Shown here: one piece after another, positions 18,170-27,444 of the stretch
Position numbering within the stretch: the first letter of the stretch is position 1
How the letters are laid out: every line of letters starts with the position of its first letter
DNA from: JAWPMT01 sp965227935
GTDB taxonomy: Bacteria; Bacteroidota; Bacteroidia; Cytophagales; Cyclobacteriaceae
Reading direction: 5' to 3'
Length of the DNA: 64,000 nucleotides
Assembly (NCBI GenBank): GCA_965227935.1
Contig: CBDDGS010000019.1
Coordinates: 1,984,001-2,048,000 of the forward strand
Made by a program: the position numbers and the translations under genes
The notes under the pieces: model-generated
Told to the model about the DNA's origin: nothing
Database searches by the model: none
What the model saw: the letters and a program-made list of their open reading frames with translations, nothing else

Positions 18170-18820
18170 TTAGCGTCGCAAATAAGTCTCTATGTGCCAC
18201 GGGAAGCTCAATTGGCGAGTCCTGATCTCAAAGCCATTCTTGGCGAAAAGGTCCCTCACGTCGGTCACTCGGTGAATGTATGGTTTGAACGGGTTGCCTG
18301 TAAGTCGGATGGCCATGACCCCTATGCTGCGCACTGTCTGCGCAATGAAACCATCCATTGGATAGCTTAATGAGACGGTTCGATTTGATTTTGCACATGC
18401 CAGACTAACGAGGGCCTTGTAGTCGGGATAGCAGCAAATGACTTTGTCCAAAGTAACATGGTCGACCTCCGGTAGATCGTCAGCATGCGCGGTCATATCA
18501 CCAACGAAGTAATGGGTCCGGTCAGTCAGACCTTCCTGGGCGGCGTGCTCTTTGGCCATATCGGTGTACCCCGACGAAGCGTCAACATCATAGGTCGCAT
18601 GGCCTCCGTTCTTCAGAAACCACCATTGGATGGCACCGATCCCCCCACCGACATCCAGAAGTGTTTCCCCGACCTCACCGGCCTCGATTTGTGCAATGAG
18701 TTTTCTTGTCACCCTGGCAGGTCCCTTCTTCAGATACTTTTTGTATTCCTTCTTTGCGCTCTTTGCGTCGAACAACTTGTCAGCTCCGCAGCAGTGTGCT
18801 TGTATGTCCGTACTGGGCAT
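18170..18820 (-). CDS. Class I SAM-dependent methyltransferase
   Basis: 216 residues. Motif I is LLDVGGGIGAIQWWF near residue 57, followed by the acidic loop YDVDASSGY and the FVGDMTAHADDLPEVD motif. The order resembles small O-methyltransferases of the BchM-like group, but no photosynthesis genes are present and the substrate is unknown. An N-terminal CCGAD segment might bind a metal. It ends 2 bp from the convergent frameshifted gene. Confidence 0.85.
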   Translation of the reverse strand: MPSTDIQAHCCGADKLFDAKSAKKEYKKYLKKGPARVTRKLIAQIEAGEVGETLLDVGGGIGAIQWWFLKNGGHATYDVDASSGYTDMAKEHAAQEGLTDRTHYFVGDMTAHADDLPEVDHVTLDKVICCYPDYKALVSLACAKSNRTVSLSYPMDGFIAQTVRSIGVMAIRLTGNPFKPYIHRVTDVRDLFAKNGFEIRTRQLSFPWHIETYLRR

Positions 18821-18905
18821 TGGGTACGATTGGTTTTGAATTTATGGTTTGTGAAGGTAGTGGCTGTTGAAATTGCAAATGGCCCCTGCTTGAAGATATT
18901 GCTTG

Positions 18906-20102
18906 TCAATCGTGTGAATGCTTCTCATAGTGCTGTCGTAGAAGGTCTTTGCCATAGTCATTGCCATTGGGCGTCCGTACAACCGCATGCACATGCTGCC
19001 GATGCACGTCGCTCCCATAGAGCTGTCTGGTGGCTACTGGTTTTTGATGGTCAAATTCAATCAAGATAACAGGACTGTGAATGCGGTAATAATAGACCCC
19101 ATCGTCGTCGTAACCACCTATCCAGGCAAACCAGGTATCATCGATATGTTCTTCCACCTCACTCATTTTAACTTTAGCATGCCCATCATCCATATTTTCC
19201 ACATACATCTGTATTAATGACAGCAACTGGTCCTTTTGTGCTCGATTGAGAGATGCAGCATTCACTCCGGCGTAATCCAACACGACATTGTCTTTGAATG
19301 CCTCCGTCAGGTTATTGTTCCCGTCCTTGGAAACCTCTATGACGGCCTTACTCCTTTGCGTATCGTCCAATGCCCTCAGCATCTCCAGACCAGCGTTCTG
19401 CTCCTCTTGCAGGATCTGAATCCCCTTGTACTTTCCCGTTTCAGCAATGACCGGCTCGGACCCAACGAAAAATGGTGTCATCACGACCTGATCACCCAGC
19501 ACGAAATAGTTGACAATCAAGTGGTGTCCATCCACCTGCCAGCCCCACGGTTCTGTCGCCGACGGCTCACCCATGATGGTGATCCAGTAGAGCCACTCAC
19601 CGTACTCTTGGAAGTTGTCGTTGATCTCACCGAGCGTGTGGTTTAACTTCATGATGTCCTTACTCAATTGCAACCCCTTGGCACTCAGGGACGCACTCAT
19701 GAGACCAAAGGCTGCGGCGCGTTGCGCTTCCGACATGTCAACAAAGCTGACACCCTGCCGAATGTAGAAATGCTGATTCATCCACTTTCGCCACTCATCA
19801 TCGTCCACGCCAAACTTGGCTTTACCACGCTGATCGTCATCGAGGGATTGCAGAAAGGATAGTGCCGCTTCCTGGACCGGTCTTGTTGAAACCCCAGTCG
19901 ACTTGATTTCAAATAGTCCTTCCTTGACATTGCCATCACTGGTAATTCCCTTGAAAGGCTCAGCCAACCCTCTGGACTCCCATCGTTCTGAACCTCTTTT
20001 GAATCGTTCCAATCGATCCGGATCAGTTACCTGTGCGACACCCTCGTTGGTAAATGAGAGGAGACAAGACAGAAGGATAATGTAAAGGATGTAAGTCTTC
20101 AT
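18906..20102 (-). CDS. DUF3500 domain exported protein
   Basis: About 398 residues from the ATG at 20102, which gives a clear signal peptide (TYILYIILLSCLLSF to GVAQ). An upstream in-frame start at 20171 only adds a non-signal stretch. The body matches DUF3500 (RGKAKFGVDDDEWRKWMNQ; GEPSATEPWGWQVDGHHLIV; a C-terminal HVHAVVRTPNGNDYG). The GWQVDGHHL and HVHA histidines suggest metal or catalytic use, but the family has no settled function. It is the last gene of a same-strand run with the GH67-like, M20 and serine hydrolase genes. Confidence 0.8.
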   Translation of the reverse strand: MKTYILYIILLSCLLSFTNEGVAQVTDPDRLERFKRGSERWESRGLAEPFKGITSDGNVKEGLFEIKSTGVSTRPVQEAALSFLQSLDDDQRGKAKFGVDDDEWRKWMNQHFYIRQGVSFVDMSEAQRAAAFGLMSASLSAKGLQLSKDIMKLNHTLGEINDNFQEYGEWLYWITIMGEPSATEPWGWQVDGHHLIVNYFVLGDQVVMTPFFVGSEPVIAETGKYKGIQILQEEQNAGLEMLRALDDTQRSKAVIEVSKDGNNNLTEAFKDNVVLDYAGVNAASLNRAQKDQLLSLIQMYVENMDDGHAKVKMSEVEEHIDDTWFAWIGGYDDDGVYYYRIHSPVILIEFDHQKPVATRQLYGSDVHRQHVHAVVRTPNGNDYGKDLLRQHYEKHSHD

Positions 20103-20203
20103 GATTGGGGATGGATTAGTGACATGCCATTCCAAGTTACTGATTTTCATGATCTTCTCGCAGGACGTCAATAGGCTCGTTTTCTACTGGCTTCCCACAC
20201 TCT

Positions 20204-21967
20204 TTACTCCAATTTTCGACCTCCATAAACATCCCAACCCTTGGTGATATTCTCAACCATTGCCAGTGCTCGATTGGTATCGTCCAACCACGAAAACTGC
20301 CCTACCGGCCCTGGATGTGGATAGGCACGTATTTCCTCACAAACACGCTCGATCTCAGCTATTCCCTCCCTGGCAGTCACAAGGGCCACGGCATTTTCCT
20401 CTTCATTCAAACGAGTACGGTACCCAAAGTAGGCCTTGGCACCTGCCTGATACAAGCGCGCAGTCAGGTACGTCCTTTCGTATAACTGTAGTAGCTCTTG
20501 ATATGCTGCACGATCCAAAATCATTGACTCGGCCTTCTTCACCTGTTCCAGTGCCCATTGAGCCTTCGTGACGCCATACTCCTTTTCGGTCAAGATATCC
20601 ATGAGGTAAGCCTCATTCATGCGGTCTTCGGTGGTCACCCAACCACTGTCAATCACCCAGGGCACTTCACGATACAGGGTAGTGGGTTGTCCATTGTCCC
20701 TGAGCTTTGCCTTGTGTCTCGGCGGAGCGAGGTGCTCTACTACATCTCTCCAGTAATGCATCTCCTTGTCCACGCCATGCCCGGGCCGTACGACTGGATG
20801 CTCCAACCACTTTCCACTGCAGTGCCGACTGTAAATGGACGCATAGTCAAACTCAAATCGACTGTGACGGTTCATGTGCAGCCCCAGCGTGTAATAAATA
20901 GACAACGTGATGTCATCCGTCTCCAGAAATACCGGCAACAGCGTCTCCACGGCCTCGCTACCGTACTTCTGAGAAATGAAATCTTCGACGATCACTTGAG
21001 CGGTAAGACTAGTGTCTTCGGTGATGCGCTTAAGGGCGTAGAGATTCACCTCAGTCGCTCTCCCAACATTCTGCGTCGTCCCGTAGCGATCGGACCGCGC
21101 GACATACCCAATGACGTTGTCCAACTGGGAATAGTATTTCCATCGCTCCACCGTGATCTCTGGTAAGATGCTCGCAATCACACCCTGACCATGGTACTCG
21201 TGGCCAAGGTCAAATTCCATGATCACGTCTTTGTCAAACTGATTGACGAAGTCTGAGACAGGGTGCGTAAGGAAAAAGTCATGTGGCACCTCTTTCGTCA
21301 TGATTTTTACCTCCGGATGCCGCACAAGGTTGACACAGCCCAACAGGGCCTCCAGTTCCTCTCTGTGGTAGATGAATGTTCGGATATACAGCTCGAGCCC
21401 CCGCTCATCGATGATGACACTCGCTACGGAGTCGACCATATTGGCCAGCTTCTCAGCGGGGGTTTGCCACCGCTCGGAGTACTGGTCTTCCACATGCGCT
21501 CCCGTTTCTATGAAGGTCAGAATGATACCGTCGATGGCTGTCAGCGAATCCAACATGGACCTGTAGTCCGCCTTGATCCACTGCCAGAAGTTCGGATCAT
21601 CGAGGTTGATAAGTCCATCTTTATTCTTGAATCGGTCCGGATAGTACTCCATCTCGTAGAGGGCATGGTCCCAAACCAGTACTTTCTCGATGCCCGCATT
21701 GTGCGCTTCGTCGACCAGTTCCCTGGTGCTGGCAAGTCGCTCGGCATCCCGGACGTCCTTTAGGTCCATGATGAGATGGTGGGACAGCTGCAGGTGATTG
21801 ATCCCATACTCATCAGCTTTGTCGATGGCTCTCAGGCCATATGGCACTTCATTGGAAAGTATGTTCCAGCCTCGTATCATCGGAGAATTGGGCGTCGCGA
21901 CATCCTCCGGTGGTGGAGCGCAGGTAGCAAGGAGAAATGGAAATAACAGGGTGAGCAATCTTTTCAT
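20204..21967 (-). CDS. Lipoprotein with GH67 (alpha-glucuronidase)-like fold
   Basis: 587 residues with lipobox LLATC (Cys16). The central part reads like a TIM barrel (GINHLQLSHHLIMDL; GIILTFIETG). It echoes GH67: IMEFDLGHEYHGQG resembles the GH67 LEFQITKEYLGQ strand, and YYTLGLHMN resembles its LGLHH segment. A helical C-terminal region follows. If the likeness holds, it removes or binds uronic acid side groups on plant or algal polysaccharide. The catalytic carboxylates cannot be assigned by eye. It starts 18 bp after the M20 peptidase gene, so co-transcription is likely. Confidence 0.55.
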   Translation of the reverse strand: MKRLLTLLFPFLLATCAPPPEDVATPNSPMIRGWNILSNEVPYGLRAIDKADEYGINHLQLSHHLIMDLKDVRDAERLASTRELVDEAHNAGIEKVLVWDHALYEMEYYPDRFKNKDGLINLDDPNFWQWIKADYRSMLDSLTAIDGIILTFIETGAHVEDQYSERWQTPAEKLANMVDSVASVIIDERGLELYIRTFIYHREELEALLGCVNLVRHPEVKIMTKEVPHDFFLTHPVSDFVNQFDKDVIMEFDLGHEYHGQGVIASILPEITVERWKYYSQLDNVIGYVARSDRYGTTQNVGRATEVNLYALKRITEDTSLTAQVIVEDFISQKYGSEAVETLLPVFLETDDITLSIYYTLGLHMNRHSRFEFDYASIYSRHCSGKWLEHPVVRPGHGVDKEMHYWRDVVEHLAPPRHKAKLRDNGQPTTLYREVPWVIDSGWVTTEDRMNEAYLMDILTEKEYGVTKAQWALEQVKKAESMILDRAAYQELLQLYERTYLTARLYQAGAKAYFGYRTRLNEEENAVALVTAREGIAEIERVCEEIRAYPHPGPVGQFSWLDDTNRALAMVENITKGWDVYGGRKLE

Positions 21968-21985
21968 AGTGATACTATCATTCGT

Positions 21986-23512
21986 CTACTCCAAATCCAT
22001 CGTCAACACAGTCATGCAGATCTTGATCCCCTGGATCATATTGCCAATCCGAAGGTTCTCGTTGGGGTTGTGCTGGTTGTTGTCCATATTGACCATCGGC
22101 ACAATGATCGCAGGGATCTCCAGGGTGTTGATGGCGGGGATGATGGGCACGGTCCCTCCCATCGTTCGGATACTCACGGGTGGCTCACCGAAGGACTTCT
22201 CCAGAGCACCAATCAGCTGTCGGCCGATGGGAGCATTCATGTCTGTCCTGAAAGCATTGACACTACGATTGCTTTCGAATCTGGCAATCTTCCGGTGACT
22301 CAGTCGCTCCTCATCAGTAGGCTCCCTATCGAGCACGAGAAAACCTTGCTTTTCGATGTGCTTTCTGACCTTCGCAATTTGCTTTTGTCCGTCTGTTTCC
22401 TCTACTAATCGTACGTCGATATGGGCAGTAACCACTTCGGGAATGACGGTCTTGAGCCCCGGACCCTTCCACGATGTTTCGATATGACGCACATTGAGGG
22501 AGGGATACTGTAGCGACTCTTGGTAGCCATTCCCAACATCATCAGGAACCGCAATACCGATGCCCTTTTGAATATCTTCCTCCTTATCTGGGACGTTCTC
22601 CAGCAATGCTCGCACGGAAGGCGTCATCTCGATACCATCATAATACCCTTCGATCAGCACACGACCAGCATCATTTTTCATACTTGCCAACAGGTGAGAC
22701 AGCGTGAAAACAGGATTGGGCGCATAGTTGCCGTAGTGCCCACTGTGCTGCGGCGTCTTCGCCCCATAGACGGTGATCGAGCAAGTAGCGATCCCTCGAC
22801 ATCCGAAGGTCAATGTCGGTCGGTTGGTGTTGTGGGCGGGGCCGTCCATGATGACCATATAATCCGCAACGTAGTCCCCTTTGTACTGCTCCAGAGTGGA
22901 AAGGAATCCATGGGAGCCGGCCTCTTCCTGCAAGTCCAGCATGATCTTTACATTGTAGTTGAGGTCAGTCCCCTCCTCCCCGAGTAATCTGAGCGCCGTC
23001 AACATCATCGTAATCGGTCCCTTGTCGTCGGCCGCCGCACGACCAAAAATCCGCCACTCCGGATCGATGCCTTCGTTGATGCTACTCCAATCGATGATGT
23101 CCCAGTCTCCTTCGTTGTTTTGCTCTTTCAGCACCGGAACAAAGGGGTTCGGCTGATCCCAATTCTCAGGATTCACCGCCTGACCATCAAGGTGCAAGTA
23201 GAAAAGGATCGTTTTCGCACCAGCGTCAACGACTTTCTCCGCGAGGAAAACCGGCAGTGACTCAGATTCCAACAAACGAACAGAAAATCCCAACTGCTCA
23301 AACTCCGGCTGGACAAACTCGATATTCTTGTACATGTCGGCTTCATTGGACGCTATATTGGGCAACGAGACAAACGCCCGGTGCTTCTCCAGCACTTGCG
23401 GCAGCTCGTCCATGATGGCCTTGTCCCAATTGCTTTGGGCGTGGGAAACGATAGGTACAAGCAAACAAGACAGGCAAAGTGTGAGGGTCAGTAGAGGTTG
23501 TGAATTCTTCAT
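21986..23512 (-). CDS. Exported M20-family metallopeptidase
   Basis: About 508 residues from the ATG at 23512, giving a signal peptide (LLTLTLCLSCLLVPIV to SHAQ). Metal-site motifs of M20 are FYLHLDGQ (first His/Asp), GRAAADDKGP (bridging Asp), the catalytic LQEEAGSHG glutamates, and a late THIDVRLVEE/PIIPAINT region. The dimerization (lid) domain lies between. It probably hydrolyses dipeptides or acylated amino acids in the periplasm. It sits between the serine hydrolase and GH67-like genes on the same strand. Confidence 0.88.
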   Translation of the reverse strand: MKNSQPLLTLTLCLSCLLVPIVSHAQSNWDKAIMDELPQVLEKHRAFVSLPNIASNEADMYKNIEFVQPEFEQLGFSVRLLESESLPVFLAEKVVDAGAKTILFYLHLDGQAVNPENWDQPNPFVPVLKEQNNEGDWDIIDWSSINEGIDPEWRIFGRAAADDKGPITMMLTALRLLGEEGTDLNYNVKIMLDLQEEAGSHGFLSTLEQYKGDYVADYMVIMDGPAHNTNRPTLTFGCRGIATCSITVYGAKTPQHSGHYGNYAPNPVFTLSHLLASMKNDAGRVLIEGYYDGIEMTPSVRALLENVPDKEEDIQKGIGIAVPDDVGNGYQESLQYPSLNVRHIETSWKGPGLKTVIPEVVTAHIDVRLVEETDGQKQIAKVRKHIEKQGFLVLDREPTDEERLSHRKIARFESNRSVNAFRTDMNAPIGRQLIGALEKSFGEPPVSIRTMGGTVPIIPAINTLEIPAIIVPMVNMDNNQHNPNENLRIGNMIQGIKICMTVLTMDLE

Positions 23513-23588
23513 GGATTTGATTTGGATTCTCCTGTTCACCAAACCACCAAATTAGTAGAAGGTTGGCATATATGGTGAAGTAGGCAGG

Positions 23589-24782
23589 TTATGATTGGTT
23601 CACCGCACGCGCCACCAACTCAAACAAATGCATGTCATCATGTGCGGTGCCGGGTTTGGGGTGCACGGGGTCCAGCGCATCGTACTTCAATACGACTACC
23701 AGGTCCAGGGATGGAATCACCCCGATGATCTGACCTCCAAAACCACTGGCAAGGAATGCCGGCTGGCCAGCGACCCGAGTGATCCACCATTGATAGCCGT
23801 AGCTGTACCGGCCGTAAATATCCGTGACGTGTTCCTGTGTCGAGGCGATCACCCAATCCTCTGGAATTACTTGTTCACCGTCCCAGAATCCTCGATTGAG
23901 GTACAGAAAGCCAAATTTGGCCATGTCCCTCGCCGTCAGGTAGAGGCAGGTGGCCCCTATTTCGATGCCTCGTGTGTCCCTCCTCCAACTCTGAGACAGC
24001 GGTTGCACGTAGTCTCTCCACCGGCTATAGGACACAGGCTTGTCGAAAACCTTAAATGGAATACCTAGTGGATCAAAGAGTCGCTCCTTCGCGATTTCTC
24101 CCGGGAAAGTACCCGTTTGATCATAGACCAGGGAAGTAAGAAAATGCGAATTGCCCGAACTGTATTTGAACCCTCTGCCCGGCGGAGCCACAAAGCCCCT
24201 TGATAACGCTTCAGTCACCCAATCGTCCGACGCCACCCAGTTTTCCCAGGGAAGTCCTTCTTCGGACCATGATAGCCCGGTCGTATGAGTCAGGGCATGG
24301 TGCAGCCTGATCCCCTCAAACTCTGGATATTCGGACATCAAATCGACCATTTTCTGACTGGTGCTATTCACAAGTCCATCGTCCACGAGCAATCCCACGA
24401 GGGCGGAACTGAAACTCTTGGTGACTGAATGCAGGTTGGTACTTTCATCGACTCCCCCACCATGATAGTATCTCTCAAAGACGAGATAGCCATCCTTTAT
24501 GACCAGCACGGCCCTTGATAACGGGTCGTTCTCAGCAAACTCATCGGCTAATCCCATTTTAGCTCGATCGATCGCATGATCTTCTAGTGAGGCCAATTCC
24601 CATCCTTCTGTGGGCCAGTAGTCCCTGCTTTGAGAGGGCCAATCATACCCCGCTTCCGGAACGATGATGTCCACCTCATCGCGACAAGATGGCGCAATGG
24701 CACTGGTCAGGACAACCAGAAAAAGCATGGGGAGACAAAGTGATCCTAGAAAGTTTCTCAGTATCGTTGACCCAACTTTCAT
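23589..24782 (-). CDS. Serine hydrolase, beta-lactamase family lipoprotein
   Basis: About 397 residues from the ATG at 24782, which places a lipoprotein-like signal at the N-terminus (LPMLFLVVLTSAIAPSC, Cys33). The longer frame to 24884 lacks a sensible start. The SxxK nucleophile is S119-V-T-K122 in HSVTKSFSSAL, and the second motif is the tyrosine in GFKYSSGNSHF. Class C-like esterases and D-aminopeptidases share these. It begins a same-strand run with the M20, GH67-like and DUF3500 genes. Confidence 0.85.
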   Translation of the reverse strand: MKVGSTILRNFLGSLCLPMLFLVVLTSAIAPSCRDEVDIIVPEAGYDWPSQSRDYWPTEGWELASLEDHAIDRAKMGLADEFAENDPLSRAVLVIKDGYLVFERYYHGGGVDESTNLHSVTKSFSSALVGLLVDDGLVNSTSQKMVDLMSEYPEFEGIRLHHALTHTTGLSWSEEGLPWENWVASDDWVTEALSRGFVAPPGRGFKYSSGNSHFLTSLVYDQTGTFPGEIAKERLFDPLGIPFKVFDKPVSYSRWRDYVQPLSQSWRRDTRGIEIGATCLYLTARDMAKFGFLYLNRGFWDGEQVIPEDWVIASTQEHVTDIYGRYSYGYQWWITRVAGQPAFLASGFGGQIIGVIPSLDLVVVLKYDALDPVHPKPGTAHDDMHLFELVARAVNQS

Positions 24783-24957
24783 AATATGAAAACGGCTCCC
24801 CCGAAGGATTAATTCCGACGACAGTACCCGCACAATCCACACAAACCCTTCCGGCGAAGAGTGCTTACTCCAGGGCGCTATCATTCAAAGATTTGAGACA
24901 GACGCGTTCGAATGGTGGGGCATCATTTATATTTCAACCACCAAACCCTAACCGAAC

Positions 24958-26436
24958 GTGAGATCATCTGTACACTTCCTCCTGCCGCTTATAGCGCTCG
25001 TCCTTTCCTGCAACCCGAAGCCCACAGCCTCTGAGCCCAGCACCGGTCCTTTTCTCGCCAACGGCTTTCACAATGGCTGGGCCGACAGTGAATCGATCCT
25101 CATCTGGACAAGGCTGACCGCGGTTAAAGAAGCCCGGTTTGATGGGCCGGCGTTCAAGGAATTGACGCGCGATGAACGACGCGCCCTAGACAAGGGTGCG
25201 AACAGAGAAGAGATCCTGAAGGCCCAAATCCCTGAGGGTTATACACTTGATCAGATGGAAGGCGCCTGCCCAGGAGCATCAGGCGAGGTACGATTGACGT
25301 ATCATCCCGAGGGCTCCCCAGCCGACAAAATGGAATTGCCATGGGTTCCGGTCAATGATGAACAGAACTATACCCGACAATGGAAACTCGAGGAGCTGTC
25401 ACCGGATAGAACTTACCTGGTAACGATCGAGGCACGCAAGGATTCGCAATCACCTGTCTCAGACCGTAAGGAAGGTAAATTCTATACGCCACCACTGGCC
25501 AATCAGCAAAAGGAGATCTCCTTCGCACTGGTGAGTTGCCATGACTACATCCGCAAGGACCAGCCAGACGGACACCAGATCTACCGCTCCATGCTCGGTC
25601 TGGCGCCCGATTTCTATGTCCACACCGGCGACATCGAATACTATGACAAGTCTAATCCCTGGGCCATGACCGAGGAGTTGATGCGGTTCAAATGGGACCG
25701 GTTGTTCGCGCTACCGCTGCAGCGAGACCTCTGGATGCAGACAACCTCTTATTTCATGAAGGACGACCACGATGCCCTTCGCAACGATGTGTATCCCGGT
25801 ATGACCTATGGCACGGTCTCGTTCGAACGCGGCCTCGAGATCTTTGACAAGGAACAGTTTCCCACCAACGACCAGCTGTATGAGACGATCCGGTGGGGCA
25901 AAGATCTGCAGATATGGATCACCGAAGGGCGCAATTTCAGGAGCAAGAACAGCGACCCTGACCAACGTGGAAAAAGCATCTGGGGTGAGGAACAGAAGAA
26001 CTGGCTATTCCGAACCCTCAAGGAGTCCGACGCCACCTTCAAGATCCTGATCACTAATGACCCGATCCTTGGCCCGGACCGCAAGAATAAGAGCGACAAC
26101 TACGCCAACTCTAATTGGCAGTACGAGGGCGATGAGATCAGGGACTACCTCAACCAGTTTGACAACCTGTACATCACCTGTGGCGATCGGCACTGGCAAT
26201 ACGTAACGCACTACGAAGACAGCAACCTATGGGAGTTTGGCACCGGCTCCGGCGCGGACCAGCACGCCGGCGGCTGGAAGCAAGAGGACAAAAGACCGGA
26301 GCACCGGTTCCTGCGTGTAAAAGGTGGTTATCTCTATGGCAAGGTTTCCCTTGAGACTGGCAATCCCGTCCTTACCTTACAACACCATGATGTCGATGGC
26401 AATGTGGTGCATGAAGAGATGTTTGGGAAGCAGTGA
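24958..26436 (+). CDS. PhoD-like phosphodiesterase/alkaline phosphatase lipoprotein
   Basis: 492 residues with a GTG start at 24958, chosen because it gives a lipoprotein signal (LIALVLSC, Cys18). An Fn3-like domain occupies ~40-175. The metallophosphatase core follows: ALVSCHD, HTGDIEYYD, MKDDHDALRND, a second-half LITNDPILGP, and GDRHWQYVTH. These match PhoD (metal-dependent phosphodiesterase). It probably releases phosphate from organic phosphates outside the cytoplasm. It is divergent from the serine hydrolase gene across a 175-bp spacer. Confidence 0.88.
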   Translation: MRSSVHFLLPLIALVLSCNPKPTASEPSTGPFLANGFHNGWADSESILIWTRLTAVKEARFDGPAFKELTRDERRALDKGANREEILKAQIPEGYTLDQMEGACPGASGEVRLTYHPEGSPADKMELPWVPVNDEQNYTRQWKLEELSPDRTYLVTIEARKDSQSPVSDRKEGKFYTPPLANQQKEISFALVSCHDYIRKDQPDGHQIYRSMLGLAPDFYVHTGDIEYYDKSNPWAMTEELMRFKWDRLFALPLQRDLWMQTTSYFMKDDHDALRNDVYPGMTYGTVSFERGLEIFDKEQFPTNDQLYETIRWGKDLQIWITEGRNFRSKNSDPDQRGKSIWGEEQKNWLFRTLKESDATFKILITNDPILGPDRKNKSDNYANSNWQYEGDEIRDYLNQFDNLYITCGDRHWQYVTHYEDSNLWEFGTGSGADQHAGGWKQEDKRPEHRFLRVKGGYLYGKVSLETGNPVLTLQHHDVDGNVVHEEMFGKQ

Positions 26437-26554
26437 GATCCAGCAGAGAAAAAGTCACTCATGGCAGTCACGATCCATGGCATTCACAAAGGGCACACCC
26501 ATAAGGCATGCCCCATGCGATCCGAGTCGTTTGTAGCAGTCTTGACTAAGTTTT

Positions 26555-27349
26555 TCAGCTTATTGATGGTGTCGTTGCGGACTCCTGTGATTTGTCGTTC
26601 GCATTTCGCCCTGAACTCGACCGTTTGATGAAAGGTATCATCATCGGTGTCCTGGCCATGTAGGTACGATAGAGCTCTCCAAACTCCCTTTTCAAGTCCT
26701 GCTCCTCGAACAGTGCTCCGATGAAGAAATAGGTCGTCAACAGGATGGCAAAAACAAGGTGGGTTGCTGACATCACCGGTGTAAACCACAATCCCATGAT
26801 GCCTCCAAGGTAAAGCGGGTGACGGCTGTACTTGTAGAGGGATACGACTTTGAAGTTCAAAGGTGTATATGGTTTATTCCTTAATTCAAGAAATGTCTGT
26901 CGGAGACCAAAAAGGTCAAAATGGTTAATCAGAAAAGTACTAATGAACAAGATCACCCAACCCGAGAAGAATAGTGCGTACATCACATAATACAAGGCAG
27001 TCCCAGCTTCGATGGTCCAGACCGACCCACCCATGGGCTCCCACTGCCATACAAGGATAAAAAGCAGTATCCCTGCCTGTAGTACATAGGTGCTTCTCTC
27101 AATGGGGCGAGGCATTACCCGAGTGATCCAGTCTTTGAAAGATTTCCTGGCCATGACACTGTGGGGTACAGCGAACATGAGTACCAAGGCAATATTTTTG
27201 AGCAACGCCTGACCAAATGGTAGTGTTGGACTTTTATCGATGGAAATCTCCGGAATAAGATGACTGAGGGAGAGGATCCAAAACAACAGGGAAGTAAAGC
27301 CAATGGTATAGGTCACTATCGAGTAAAGAAACATCCCGATTTTTTTCAT
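26555..27349 (-). CDS. mddA: MddA-like methanethiol S-methyltransferase (NnrU/ICMT fold)
   Basis: 264 residues with about five membrane helices. The isoprenylcysteine-methyltransferase-type signature is YKYSRHPLYLGGIMGLWFTP, followed by a terminal FEEQDLKREFGELYRTYM. The MddA-typical FLINHFDLFGLRQ is present, and MFAVPHSVMAR also fits. MddA methylates methanethiol to dimethyl sulfide using SAM at the inner membrane. No methionine gamma-lyase is adjacent. NnrU-like proteins are the main alternative. Confidence 0.75.
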   Translation of the reverse strand: MKKIGMFLYSIVTYTIGFTSLLFWILSLSHLIPEISIDKSPTLPFGQALLKNIALVLMFAVPHSVMARKSFKDWITRVMPRPIERSTYVLQAGILLFILVWQWEPMGGSVWTIEAGTALYYVMYALFFSGWVILFISTFLINHFDLFGLRQTFLELRNKPYTPLNFKVVSLYKYSRHPLYLGGIMGLWFTPVMSATHLVFAILLTTYFFIGALFEEQDLKREFGELYRTYMARTPMMIPFIKRSSSGRNANDKSQESATTPSIS

Positions 27350-27444
27350 GATCGTAATTGATTTGATGAGGTAGCAAACCTATGGGTGACCGACCCGGCT
27401 TTGATAGCTCAGACAGTCCAGATAATCGACTATTTAGTCAAGAC

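Noticed and set aside
20558..21166. 202-codon plus-strand frame
   Set aside because: It is antisense to the GH67-like lipoprotein gene and has no recognisable domain.
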